A stretch of 64,000 nt of DNA from Flavobacterium sp. N1994. GTDB taxonomy: Bacteria > Bacteroidota > Bacteroidia > Flavobacteriales > Flavobacteriaceae. A model generated the notes under the pieces. The model was not told the origin of the DNA. It made no database searches and saw nothing but the letters and a program-made list of their open reading frames with translations. The position numbers were made by a program, and so were the translations under genes. Positions 9,568 to 17,049 of the stretch are shown in pieces; within the stretch, counting starts at the first letter, position 1; each line of letters begins with the position of its first letter. Location of the stretch: assembly GCF_025947145.1 (NCBI RefSeq), contig NZ_CP109999.1, positions 1,426,001-1,490,000 on the forward strand, written 5' to 3'.

Positions 9568-10983
9568 ATGAAATTGAAAATCTACATAACACTACTTTTA
9601 CTTTTAGTAGTAGGATTAACTCATGCGCAAGTAGGCATAGGAACAACTTCTCCTAACGCGTCATCAATGCTTGACATTACATCAACTAATAGTGGCCTTT
9701 TGATTCCAAGAGTGGCTTTAACTAGTGTCAGTGATGTAACCACTATTGCTTCTCCTGTAACTTCATTATTAGTTTATAATTCAGGCTTTTCGCCAAATGG
9801 TTATTATTATTGGAATGGTACGATTTGGGTTCAATTGGCAACTGTAAATAATACAAATTGGTCATTAACTGGGAACTCTGGAACAAGTGCAGCAACCAAT
9901 TTTTTAGGAACTACTGATGATGTAGATATTGTTTTCAAACGATTTAATACTAGAGCTGGATTTATTGGAAATCCTAATACGTCAACTGGAAATAAAAACA
10001 CCTCATTTGGTGCTAATTCATTAAATGCTGCAGGAACAGGGATAAGAAATACGGCTATTGGGACCAATGTCATGCCAAGTAATACCACTGGGCAACTTAA
10101 TGTTTCTATTGGAGATCAATCTATGTTTTCAAACCAAGGTGGAAGTACGAATACAGTAATTGGTGTGGGAGCTTTGTTTTCTAATACATCAGGAAGTGAA
10201 AATGTGGCTATAGGTAGACAAGCGCTTACAAGCGCTAATGCCAATGCCAATACTGCCCTAGGTTTTGCAACACTACGACAAAATGCTTCTGGAATAAATA
10301 ATGTTGCTATTGGTCATCAAGCTGCTTATAATGAAACAGGTAGTAATAAATTATATATTGAGATGTCAACTGGTGTAAATGGTGTTGATTCAAGTGTAGA
10401 TAATGCCCTTATTTATGGTGAGTTTGACAATAGAATCGTGAGAACCAATGGTACAATTCAAGTGGGAAATCCAGCGACAACAGGTTATGCTTTTCCAACT
10501 AATAGAGGGACATCTGGACAAGTGCTACAAACAAACGGAGCAGGAGTAACTTCATGGACTACAGCTAACAATACGCTTTCAGTAGTCCGAACCAATTTAA
10601 GTACTAACCAATCTCTTGGAACAAGTGGATGGCAAAAAGTATCTTTTAATACCGTAGTTTTTGATGCTAATTCTGAATTTAATACAGGAACAAATCGATT
10701 TGTTGCGGCAAAAACTGGCTACTACGAAATCAATGCAGGCTTTCACACCTTCAATCAAAGTGATAACAATTACTACGGAATTGCGGTTTATAAAAATGGT
10801 TCTGAATATCAAGAAACTTCAGCGCATCATTATGGAATCAATCTTATTTCAAGAACCATCAACTGTTTGATTAGCCTTACTGCTGGAGATTATATCGAAA
10901 TATATGCGCACAATACCTTTAGTGGTACCACCATTGATTCTTTTTCAGGGAAAACGTATTTTGAAGTAAAACAAATTCGATAA
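9568..10983 (+). CDS. Secreted surface protein with YadA-head-like repeats and C1q/TNF-like C-terminus
   Basis: 471 residues from the ATG at 9568 (the preceding TTG is less likely). Signal peptide, then the common flavobacterial start VGIGTTSPNASSMLDI...GLLIPR. Residues ~135-260 hold successive NTAIG / NVSIG / NTVIG / NVAIG repeats spaced about 23-24 residues apart, like the left-handed head repeats of trimeric autotransporters and phage tail fibres. Residues ~345-471 fit a C1q/TNF-like jelly roll (NRFVAAKTGYYEINAGF, then YGIAVYKNGSEY). Inference: a trimeric, fibre-like surface protein with a globular tip. No T9SS sorting domain or membrane anchor is seen, so the route to the surface is unclear. 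Confidence 0.75.
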   Translation: MKLKIYITLLLLLVVGLTHAQVGIGTTSPNASSMLDITSTNSGLLIPRVALTSVSDVTTIASPVTSLLVYNSGFSPNGYYYWNGTIWVQLATVNNTNWSLTGNSGTSAATNFLGTTDDVDIVFKRFNTRAGFIGNPNTSTGNKNTSFGANSLNAAGTGIRNTAIGTNVMPSNTTGQLNVSIGDQSMFSNQGGSTNTVIGVGALFSNTSGSENVAIGRQALTSANANANTALGFATLRQNASGINNVAIGHQAAYNETGSNKLYIEMSTGVNGVDSSVDNALIYGEFDNRIVRTNGTIQVGNPATTGYAFPTNRGTSGQVLQTNGAGVTSWTTANNTLSVVRTNLSTNQSLGTSGWQKVSFNTVVFDANSEFNTGTNRFVAAKTGYYEINAGFHTFNQSDNNYYGIAVYKNGSEYQETSAHHYGINLISRTINCLISLTAGDYIEIYAHNTFSGTTIDSFSGKTYFEVKQIR

Positions 10984-10987
10984 AAAA

Positions 10988-11027
10988 ATAAGAGCGACAA
11001 AACTAAAAAGTGTAATATCGCTCTTAT
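10988..11027 (-). terminator. Terminator, mainly for the minus-strand ABC1-kinase operon
   Basis: ATAAGAGCGA / TCGCTCTTAT (10988-10997 and 11018-11027). On the minus strand it is followed by a T7 run. The plus-strand copy has no T tract but may also stop the convergent gene. Confidence 0.8.
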
Positions 11028-11056
11028 CAACCTAACCAGTAACTAATCTTATTTCA

Positions 11057-12367
11057 TCAAGAAATATACTTTTCAAATGACTTAGTATCAATTCTTGCTT
11101 TCAAATCGTGTAGTAAATTATAGAGTCCAAAAAAGGTTCTGTTGATATATAAAAAGTGTTTAGAACCTCTATTCCCATTCATTTTTCTTAGTTGTGAATC
11201 TTTGGCAAACTCTTCTCCCATAGTAGCAATTTGTCCAAAGAAATCTTCATCAGAAAAATCAAAGAAATCCCCATGAAAGGGTTTAGTAAACAAACTTAAT
11301 AAGTCATGGAAAATTCTAGTAAAATAAACAATTTCTTCTTTAGAATCATCTGAACGTAAAATCTCTAATTCATATAATTTTTCAGTAAATAAATCTGGAT
11401 TACCAATAATATCTGGGTTTGCCAATTCAAAATAAGGAACATAAAAGGCTTCTGGCACTTGTTTAATACAACCAAAATCTATCGCAACCAAATTGTCGTC
11501 TTTATCAATCAAAAAATTTCCAGGATGAGGGTCAGCATGCACTTGCTTTAAATGATGCATCTGATACATATAAAAATCCCACATGGCTTGACCAATTTTA
11601 TCCCCTTTGATTCGATCTTCATTATGAGAGGTAAATTCAGATAAGTGCTCTCCCTCAATCCACTCCATTGTTAGAATTTTTTCAGAAGATAACTCAGGAT
11701 AGTATTTCGGAAAACGTAAATTAACAATAGATTGACACCAATCGGATACCTCTATACTTTGCTTTAACTCTAATACATAATCGGTTTCTTCCAATAATTT
11801 ATTTTCAACTTCTTGAAAATATTTTTCAGAATCTTTCCCTTTTAAGTTAAACATTCTCGTTGCAAATGGCTTTACCAAAGCTAAATCAGAACTGATACTC
11901 TCCGCCACTCCAGGATATTGGATTTTCACAGCAAAATTTTTCCCATTCTTAGTTGCTTTGTGTACCTGACCGATACTAGCAGCATTCATGGCATCTGGAG
12001 TGAACGAATCGTATATTTCTTCCGGGAATTTTCCCAAATATTTTTTAAATGTTTTTCTAACTAATGGTGCAGATAAAGGCGGAACCGAAAACTGAGAAAG
12101 CGAAAACTTATCCACATAAGCTTGTGGCATAATACTTTTGTCCATACTCAACATTTGAGCTACTTTTAAAGCACTTCCCTTTAAATTTTTTAATCCATCA
12201 TAAATATCCTCAGCATTATTTTCATTGAGCTTATCTCGGTTCAATGAAGGGTTGACCATCTTTTCCCCATAATAAGCGACATAGTTTCCTCCTACTTTAA
12301 AACCAGTTTTAACTAACTGACTGGCTCGTTCAATTTTTCCAGTTGGAATTTTATCTAATGTTTTCAT
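11057..12367 (-). CDS. ABC1/AarF (UbiB-like) atypical kinase family protein
   Basis: 436 residues from ATG 12367, one base downstream of the stop codon of the TetR-like gene, so translation is probably coupled. Family landmarks: KxGQ-like KVAQMLSMD near the N-terminus, AASIGQVH (the Ala-rich P-loop replacement), VKIQYPG with the conserved Lys, HADPHPGNFL (catalytic loop) and AIDFGCIKQ (metal-binding Asp). ABC1 proteins are atypical kinase/ATPase-fold proteins linked to isoprenoid-quinone and other lipid metabolism. No ubiquinone or menaquinone gene is adjacent. The partner TetR-like gene suggests regulation of a membrane-lipid process (inference). Confidence 0.9.
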   Translation of the reverse strand: MKTLDKIPTGKIERASQLVKTGFKVGGNYVAYYGEKMVNPSLNRDKLNENNAEDIYDGLKNLKGSALKVAQMLSMDKSIMPQAYVDKFSLSQFSVPPLSAPLVRKTFKKYLGKFPEEIYDSFTPDAMNAASIGQVHKATKNGKNFAVKIQYPGVAESISSDLALVKPFATRMFNLKGKDSEKYFQEVENKLLEETDYVLELKQSIEVSDWCQSIVNLRFPKYYPELSSEKILTMEWIEGEHLSEFTSHNEDRIKGDKIGQAMWDFYMYQMHHLKQVHADPHPGNFLIDKDDNLVAIDFGCIKQVPEAFYVPYFELANPDIIGNPDLFTEKLYELEILRSDDSKEEIVYFTRIFHDLLSLFTKPFHGDFFDFSDEDFFGQIATMGEEFAKDSQLRKMNGNRGSKHFLYINRTFFGLYNLLHDLKARIDTKSFEKYIS

Positions 12368-12368
12368 T

Positions 12369-13037
12369 TTATTTTTTTTCTTTCCAAAGGAATTTTCCCA
12401 AGTCAAATAAATTTTCTAATTGTTTTGTATCCAATAAACCTACTACAGTAGTCACCGATTTCTCAATCAAAACATCAGTCTTTTCAAAACTTTTTGAAGT
12501 GTCCTCTATCCAAAACTTCAATAAAAACAAAAACTGTATCCATGCTCCTTCAGAGAAAACAGGCTCACTCACTTTTAGTAACTTTTCATTTCCAGATGTG
12601 GAGCTTTCTCTGATAATTGCAACTATAAAATCTTTAAATCTATTTCTAAATTGTTTTAGCGATTTTAAATTTTTTAATCCTTGATTGTTTTCTTTAAGTG
12701 CAAACAAAACATAAGATCTATTTAATGTCAACACCTCAAAAAGAGTAAAATACAAGGTCAATAATTTGTCTTTGTCAGAGTATCCATTATAGGAGGTATC
12801 TTTTTCAATAGAAGTAATGGTATTTTCAAAAAATTTAACCCAAACTTCTTGTTTCAAGGAATCAAAAGACCCAAAGAAAGTATAGAAATCACTTTCTTCT
12901 ATTTCGTGTTTCGAACAAAAAACGAAGACATTCTTAGGTTCTTCATTATGAAGCAATGCATCATTCATATAAAGTGAAATGATTTTATCATCATCCATGA
13001 TTTCTTTCTTTGCGGAAGCTTTTTTTGTTGTTGCCAT
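12369..13037 (-). CDS. TetR/AcrR-like transcriptional regulator
   Basis: 222 residues from ATG 13037; an upstream in-frame start would add 7 residues. The N-terminal ~70 residues are TetR-HTH-like (FVFCSKHEIEESDFYTFFGS corresponds to the turn-recognition helix region), but the HTH is divergent and preceded by a Lys/Ala-rich stretch. The rest is an all-helical ligand/dimer domain. It is first in a two-gene unit with the ABC1 kinase (1-bp gap), an arrangement I believe recurs in Flavobacteria. Likely a cytoplasmic repressor controlling this pair, possibly sensing a lipid. Ligand unknown. Confidence 0.75.
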   Translation of the reverse strand: MATTKKASAKKEIMDDDKIISLYMNDALLHNEEPKNVFVFCSKHEIEESDFYTFFGSFDSLKQEVWVKFFENTITSIEKDTSYNGYSDKDKLLTLYFTLFEVLTLNRSYVLFALKENNQGLKNLKSLKQFRNRFKDFIVAIIRESSTSGNEKLLKVSEPVFSEGAWIQFLFLLKFWIEDTSKSFEKTDVLIEKSVTTVVGLLDTKQLENLFDLGKFLWKEKK

Positions 13038-13126
13038 GATTCTAATTTTAAACTGCATAAAGATACGAACTGTTTAACTATTTTAAATATTTATTAAACA
13101 AAATATTTTGTTAAAGTTTTAATGGC

Positions 13127-13159
13127 ATAAAAAAAAGCCACCTTTTTCAAGGCAGCTTT
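13127..13159 (-). terminator. Rho-independent terminator
   Basis: On the minus strand AAAGCTGCCTT / AAGGTGGCTTT pair over 11 bp with two G-U wobbles, followed by a T8 run. It ends the OmpA/lipocalin unit. Confidence 0.8.
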
Positions 13160-13181
13160 CAATAATATTTGCATTTTGAAT

Positions 13182-13877
13182 CTATTTCCCAGCTTGCTTT
13201 TGGGCATCTTGAACCATTTTCTCATTAGCTGTAATAGCAAACTCTACTCTTCTATTTTGACTTCTTCCTTCTGGAGTATCATTAGTAGCAATTGGATCTG
13301 CAATTCCTAAACCTGTAGTCGCAAATCGAACATTACTAATCCCTTTTCCAGCTAAATAACTTCTAACAGAAGCCGCTCTTTGATCTGATAATTTCAAATT
13401 ATATTCAGCAGAACCTGTGTTGTCAGTATAGCCATAAATTTGAATATTAGTATCTGGATATTGATTAAAAACTGGAATCAATTTATCCAAATTAGCTTTT
13501 GCACCTGCCGTTAAAGTGGATTTATTAGTATCAAATCGAACCGAATTTTCACCTAGTGTCAGTTTAATTCCTTCTCCTACTCTTTCTACTTGAGCACCTG
13601 GCAAAGCAGTTTGAATTTCACGTGCTTGCTTGTCCATTTTATTTCCAATTACACCTCCGGCAACACCACCGATAACTCCACCTAAAACTGCTCCAAGAGC
13701 ACCATTACCACCTTTGCCAATATTATTCCCTAAGATTCCACCTATAAGGGCTCCTCCAACGGCTCCAATGGCAGCGCCACGTTGTGTTTTATTAGTGTTT
13801 TTTACTGATTCACAACTTGTGAATAAATTCCCTAAAAGAAAAAGACTTGCTAAAGCAACTATTTTGATATTTTTCAT
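13182..13877 (-). CDS. OmpA-family lipoprotein with glycine-zipper region
   Basis: 231 residues. Signal peptide with lipobox LFTSC (Cys22), a glycine-zipper segment (~35-82, GAAIGAVGGALIGG...), then an OmpA C-terminal peptidoglycan-binding domain (IYGYTDNTGSAEYN, LSDQRAASV and RRVEFAI). The architecture resembles YiaD-like proteins. Likely an outer-membrane lipoprotein that tethers the membrane to peptidoglycan. It lies 12 bp downstream of the lipocalin-like gene and is probably co-transcribed with it. Confidence 0.92.
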   Translation of the reverse strand: MKNIKIVALASLFLLGNLFTSCESVKNTNKTQRGAAIGAVGGALIGGILGNNIGKGGNGALGAVLGGVIGGVAGGVIGNKMDKQAREIQTALPGAQVERVGEGIKLTLGENSVRFDTNKSTLTAGAKANLDKLIPVFNQYPDTNIQIYGYTDNTGSAEYNLKLSDQRAASVRSYLAGKGISNVRFATTGLGIADPIATNDTPEGRSQNRRVEFAITANEKMVQDAQKQAGK

Positions 13878-13889
13878 AATCTTATTTTT

Positions 13890-14360
13890 TTAATTTCTGT
13901 TAAATTGATAAACTACATCTGTCATTTTTTCTGCAACATTAATTTTGTCTATCAATTGAAATGAATTTTCTGTAATATTGGCAACTCTCAAAACATAACC
14001 AGTAGTAACCTTTTTGGCTTTTGTTTCATCTAAAATTTTCATGACAAACTCTCCATCTTTATTTATAAACCATGTTATAGGGGTGCTATAAGCAGTACAT
14101 TTGGAAGAAGTTAATGAAAAATTGCCTTTATTGTTGTTGGAAATAAGTTTCCAAGTACTACCAACAAAACATTTAGAATCTGCCAAATCAAATGAAGTTA
14201 CTTTTATTACATTAGACCCTGGATAAGTAACAGAACTTATCGTCCAGTCTCCTTTCAAATCAACCTGTGATTTTGAATCTAATTTAGTACTCGTAGCTGA
14301 AGTTGATTTACAAGAAAAAATCAAAAGCGAGACCAAGCTTACAAAAATAATTTTTTTCAT
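13890..14360 (-). CDS. Lipocalin-like lipoprotein
   Basis: 156 residues. Lipobox LIFSC (Cys17) after a short signal peptide. The mature part begins LKGDWTISSVTYPG and has strands compatible with a small lipocalin-like barrel, with a Cys pair (SKCFVG, SSKCTAY) that could form a disulphide. First gene of the unit with the OmpA lipoprotein. A -7 element (TATATTTG) lies 26 bp upstream on the minus strand. Ligand not predictable. Confidence 0.75.
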   Translation of the reverse strand: MKKIIFVSLVSLLIFSCKSTSATSTKLDSKSQVDLKGDWTISSVTYPGSNVIKVTSFDLADSKCFVGSTWKLISNNNKGNFSLTSSKCTAYSTPITWFINKDGEFVMKILDETKAKKVTTGYVLRVANITENSFQLIDKINVAEKMTDVVYQFNRN

Positions 14361-14385
14361 ACGTTTAAATTTATATTATCAATTG

Positions 14386-14393
14386 CAAATATA
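14386..14393 (-). promoter_or_regulatory. Bacteroidetes -7 promoter element (lipocalin/OmpA unit)
   Basis: CAAATATA on + reads TATATTTG on -, 26 bp upstream of the lipocalin-like ATG. No clear -33. Confidence 0.5.
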
Positions 14394-14535
14394 CGCTCAT
14401 TTTTAAAATGAAATTTACATAATCCTACTAAATTCTTGTAGAATTGTTACTACGTCAATTTGTCATAATTACTATAAGTGGTCTCACTTTTGAGTAGTAA
14501 ATAAGCAAATCGTTTAATCTTAAAAATAAAACAAT

Positions 14536-16437
14536 ATGACAACAGGAAAAATTAATGTATCAGTAGAAAACATCTTTCCACTAATCAAGAAGTTTTTATA
14601 CAGCGACCACGAAATTTTCTTGCGCGAATTAGTATCCAACGCTACGGATGCTACGCTTAAATTAAAACACTTAACCAGCATTGGCGAAGCCAAAGTAGAA
14701 TATGGCAACCCAATCATCGAAGTAAAAATCGATAAAGAAGGTAAAAAACTTCACCTCATTGATCAAGGTCTTGGCATGACAGCCGAAGAAGTAGAAAAGT
14801 ATATCAACCAAGTGGCTTTCTCTGGCGCTGAAGAGTTTTTAGAGAAGTATAAAGACTCTGCCAAAGATTCAGGTATCATCGGTCACTTCGGTCTTGGTTT
14901 CTATTCGGCCTTCATGGTTGCCGAAAAAGTAGAAATCATTACCAAATCCTATAAAGAGGAACCTGCCGCTCATTGGATTTGTGACGGAAGTCCAGAGTTC
15001 ACCTTAGAGCCACATGACAAAACCGACAGAGGTACCGAAATCATACTTCATATTGCCGAAGATTCTCTAGAATTTTTAGAAGAATACAAAATCCGTGAAC
15101 TGTTAACCAAATACAACAAGTTCATGCCAGTGCCCATTAAATTCGGAACACGCAAAGAAAAAATCGAACAGAAAAAAGGGGAAAGCGTTGCAGAAGAAAA
15201 TAAAGACAATATTTTCACTGAAGTGGAAGTCGATAACATCATCAACAACCCAAATCCAGCTTGGACAAAACAACCTGTTGATTTAACTGATGAAGATTAT
15301 AAAAACTTCTACCGCGAATTGTATCCAATGCAGTTTGAAGAACCTTTATTCAATATTCATTTAAATGTTGACTATCCTTTCAACCTGACTGGAATTTTAT
15401 ACTTCCCAAAAATGTCTGCCGATTTGCAATTGCAAAAAGATAAAATTCAACTATACCAAAACCAAGTATACGTTACCGATAACGTAGAAGGTATTGTACC
15501 TGAATTTTTAGGCATGCTAAAAGGAGTAATAGATTCTCCAGATATTCCACTTAACGTATCCCGTTCTTATCTTCAAGCCGACGGTAACGTAAAGAAAATT
15601 TCAAACTACATCACTCGTAAAGTAGCCGATAAAATGAAATCGCTATTCAACGAAAACCGCGAAGACTTCGAGAAAAAATGGAACGACATCAAAATCGTCC
15701 TAGAATATGGTATGCTTTCAGAACCTAAATTCTACGAAAAAGCTGGTGACTTCGTATTATACCCATCAGTTGATGATAAATATTACACTTTAGCCGAATT
15801 AAAAGAAGCCATCACTGCCAACCAAACCGACAAAAACGGAAAGTTAGTTGTACTTTATGCTTCCAACAAAGATGCACAACATGGCTATATCGAAATTGCT
15901 AAAGAAAAAGGGTATGAAGTATTACTATTAGATTCTCCTATAGTTTCACACTTAATCCAAAAACTAGAAGGGGATAACGAAAATCTAACTTTTGTTCGTG
16001 TAGATTCTGACCATATCGATAAATTAATCCAAAAAGAAGATACTCAAATTTCAAAACTGTCCGAAGAAGAGTCTTCTAAACTAAAAACCGTAGTAGAAGA
16101 AATTGTACCAAAAACAAACTACTCCGTACAATTAGAACCAATGGACAGCTCAGCAGCACCATTCATCATCACGCAACCTGAATTCATGCGTCGTATGAAA
16201 GAAATGAGTCAATCTGGTGGTGGCGGAATGTTCGGAATGGGCAACTTCCCTGAAATGTATAACTTAGTGGTGAATACCAACTCTGATTTGGCCACTACCA
16301 TTCTAAATACAGAAGATAAATCAGCCCAAGAAAGTTTAGTAAAACAAGCCTTAGACTTAGCCAAAATCTCTCAAGGATTACTAAAAGGCGAAGAACTAAC
16401 GGCATTCGTTAAACGTAGCTTTGAGTTGATTAAATAA
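14536..16437 (+). CDS. htpG: Molecular chaperone HtpG (Hsp90)
   Basis: 633 residues, normal for bacterial Hsp90. The N-terminal GHKL ATPase shows FLRELVSNATDAT, LIDQGLGMT and GHFGLGFYSAFMV; the middle domain has NVSRSYLQAD; the C-terminal dimerisation region contains a Gly-rich SGGGGMFGMGNF stretch. ATP-driven cytoplasmic chaperone. Monocistronic. The 175-bp upstream region shared with the lipocalin gene shows no CIRCE element. A near-match CACTTTTG (14485-14492) with a TTG 22 bp upstream could be the promoter. Confidence 0.97.
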   Translation: MTTGKINVSVENIFPLIKKFLYSDHEIFLRELVSNATDATLKLKHLTSIGEAKVEYGNPIIEVKIDKEGKKLHLIDQGLGMTAEEVEKYINQVAFSGAEEFLEKYKDSAKDSGIIGHFGLGFYSAFMVAEKVEIITKSYKEEPAAHWICDGSPEFTLEPHDKTDRGTEIILHIAEDSLEFLEEYKIRELLTKYNKFMPVPIKFGTRKEKIEQKKGESVAEENKDNIFTEVEVDNIINNPNPAWTKQPVDLTDEDYKNFYRELYPMQFEEPLFNIHLNVDYPFNLTGILYFPKMSADLQLQKDKIQLYQNQVYVTDNVEGIVPEFLGMLKGVIDSPDIPLNVSRSYLQADGNVKKISNYITRKVADKMKSLFNENREDFEKKWNDIKIVLEYGMLSEPKFYEKAGDFVLYPSVDDKYYTLAELKEAITANQTDKNGKLVVLYASNKDAQHGYIEIAKEKGYEVLLLDSPIVSHLIQKLEGDNENLTFVRVDSDHIDKLIQKEDTQISKLSEEESSKLKTVVEEIVPKTNYSVQLEPMDSSAAPFIITQPEFMRRMKEMSQSGGGGMFGMGNFPEMYNLVVNTNSDLATTILNTEDKSAQESLVKQALDLAKISQGLLKGEELTAFVKRSFELIK

Positions 16438-16443
16438 TTCATT

Positions 16444-16470
16444 TGTCACCCCGAGCGCAGTCGAGGGGTC
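16444..16470 (+). repeat. Interspersed REP-like repeat, copy 1
   Basis: TGTCACCCCGAGCGCAGTCG followed by AGGGG. Nearly identical to the copy at 16545-16570. It has an imperfect hairpin (CCCCGAGCGCAGTCGAGGGG). Confidence 0.8.
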
Positions 16471-16480
16471 TGCATAATAT

Positions 16481-16515
16481 AAAACCTGTGAGTTCCAACT
16501 TACAGGTTTTTTATT
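16481..16515 (+). terminator. Rho-independent terminator of htpG
   Basis: AAAACCTGTGAG / CTTACAGGTTTT, 12-bp stem with one G-U pair, T-rich tail. It lies between the two REP-like copies. Confidence 0.8.
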
Positions 16516-16544
16516 TAAATAAATTCCCGAACTTAGCAGTTCAT

Positions 16545-16570
16545 TGTCACCCTGAGCGCAGTCGAAGGGC
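16545..16570 (+). repeat. Interspersed REP-like repeat, copy 2
   Basis: TGTCACCCTGAGCGCAGTCG followed by AAGGGC, direct repeat of 16444-16470, 101 bp apart. It ends 23 bp before the DUF2721 start. Confidence 0.8.
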
Positions 16571-16593
16571 ATAACTCAAAACTCATAACTAAT

Positions 16594-16998
16594 ATGACCC
16601 TACACATAGAAACCCCAGCCCTTCTCTTCTCAGCAACATCATTAATATTGCTAGCCTACACCAATCGCTTCCTAACCATAGCCCAAATCGTTAGAAGCCT
16701 AAAAAAACACTACGACGAAGTCCATAGCAAAAGTATCCTCCTCCAAATCAAAAACCTCAACTTAAGACTATCGCTTATAAGATACATGCAACTTTTCGGG
16801 GTATTATGCCTATTCCTTTCCGTTTTTGCTATGTTCTGCCTATTTCTGGAACAACAAGTATTAGGTATATATCTTTTTGCAGCAAGTCTATTATGCCTAC
16901 TGACCTCTTTAGGAATCTCCTTTTGGGAAATCAGTATCTCAGTGACTGCCTTACGTTTGCATTTAAGTGATTTGATAGAAGACAAGAAAAGTAAATAA
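16594..16998 (+). CDS. DUF2721 family membrane protein
   Basis: 134 residues. N-terminal TPALLFSATSLILLAYTNRFL is the DUF2721 signature. Three hydrophobic segments are visible (~8-26, ~62-85, ~90-112) with a basic cytoplasmic loop (VRSLKKHYDEV) and a basic C-terminus. Inner-membrane protein of unknown function. Codon use is rich in C-ending and CTA codons, like the genes at 19235-21435. Preceded by a REP-like repeat rather than an obvious promoter. Confidence 0.85.
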   Translation: MTLHIETPALLFSATSLILLAYTNRFLTIAQIVRSLKKHYDEVHSKSILLQIKNLNLRLSLIRYMQLFGVLCLFLSVFAMFCLFLEQQVLGIYLFAASLLCLLTSLGISFWEISISVTALRLHLSDLIEDKKSK

Positions 16999-17049
16999 GA
17001 ATTTTTATATATTTACATTCGTAAGCTACTGTAAATTAAACTATTTACC

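Noticed and set aside
14400..14535. CIRCE-like heat-shock operator for htpG
   Set aside because: No TTAGCACTC / GAGTGCTAA inverted repeat is present in the region.
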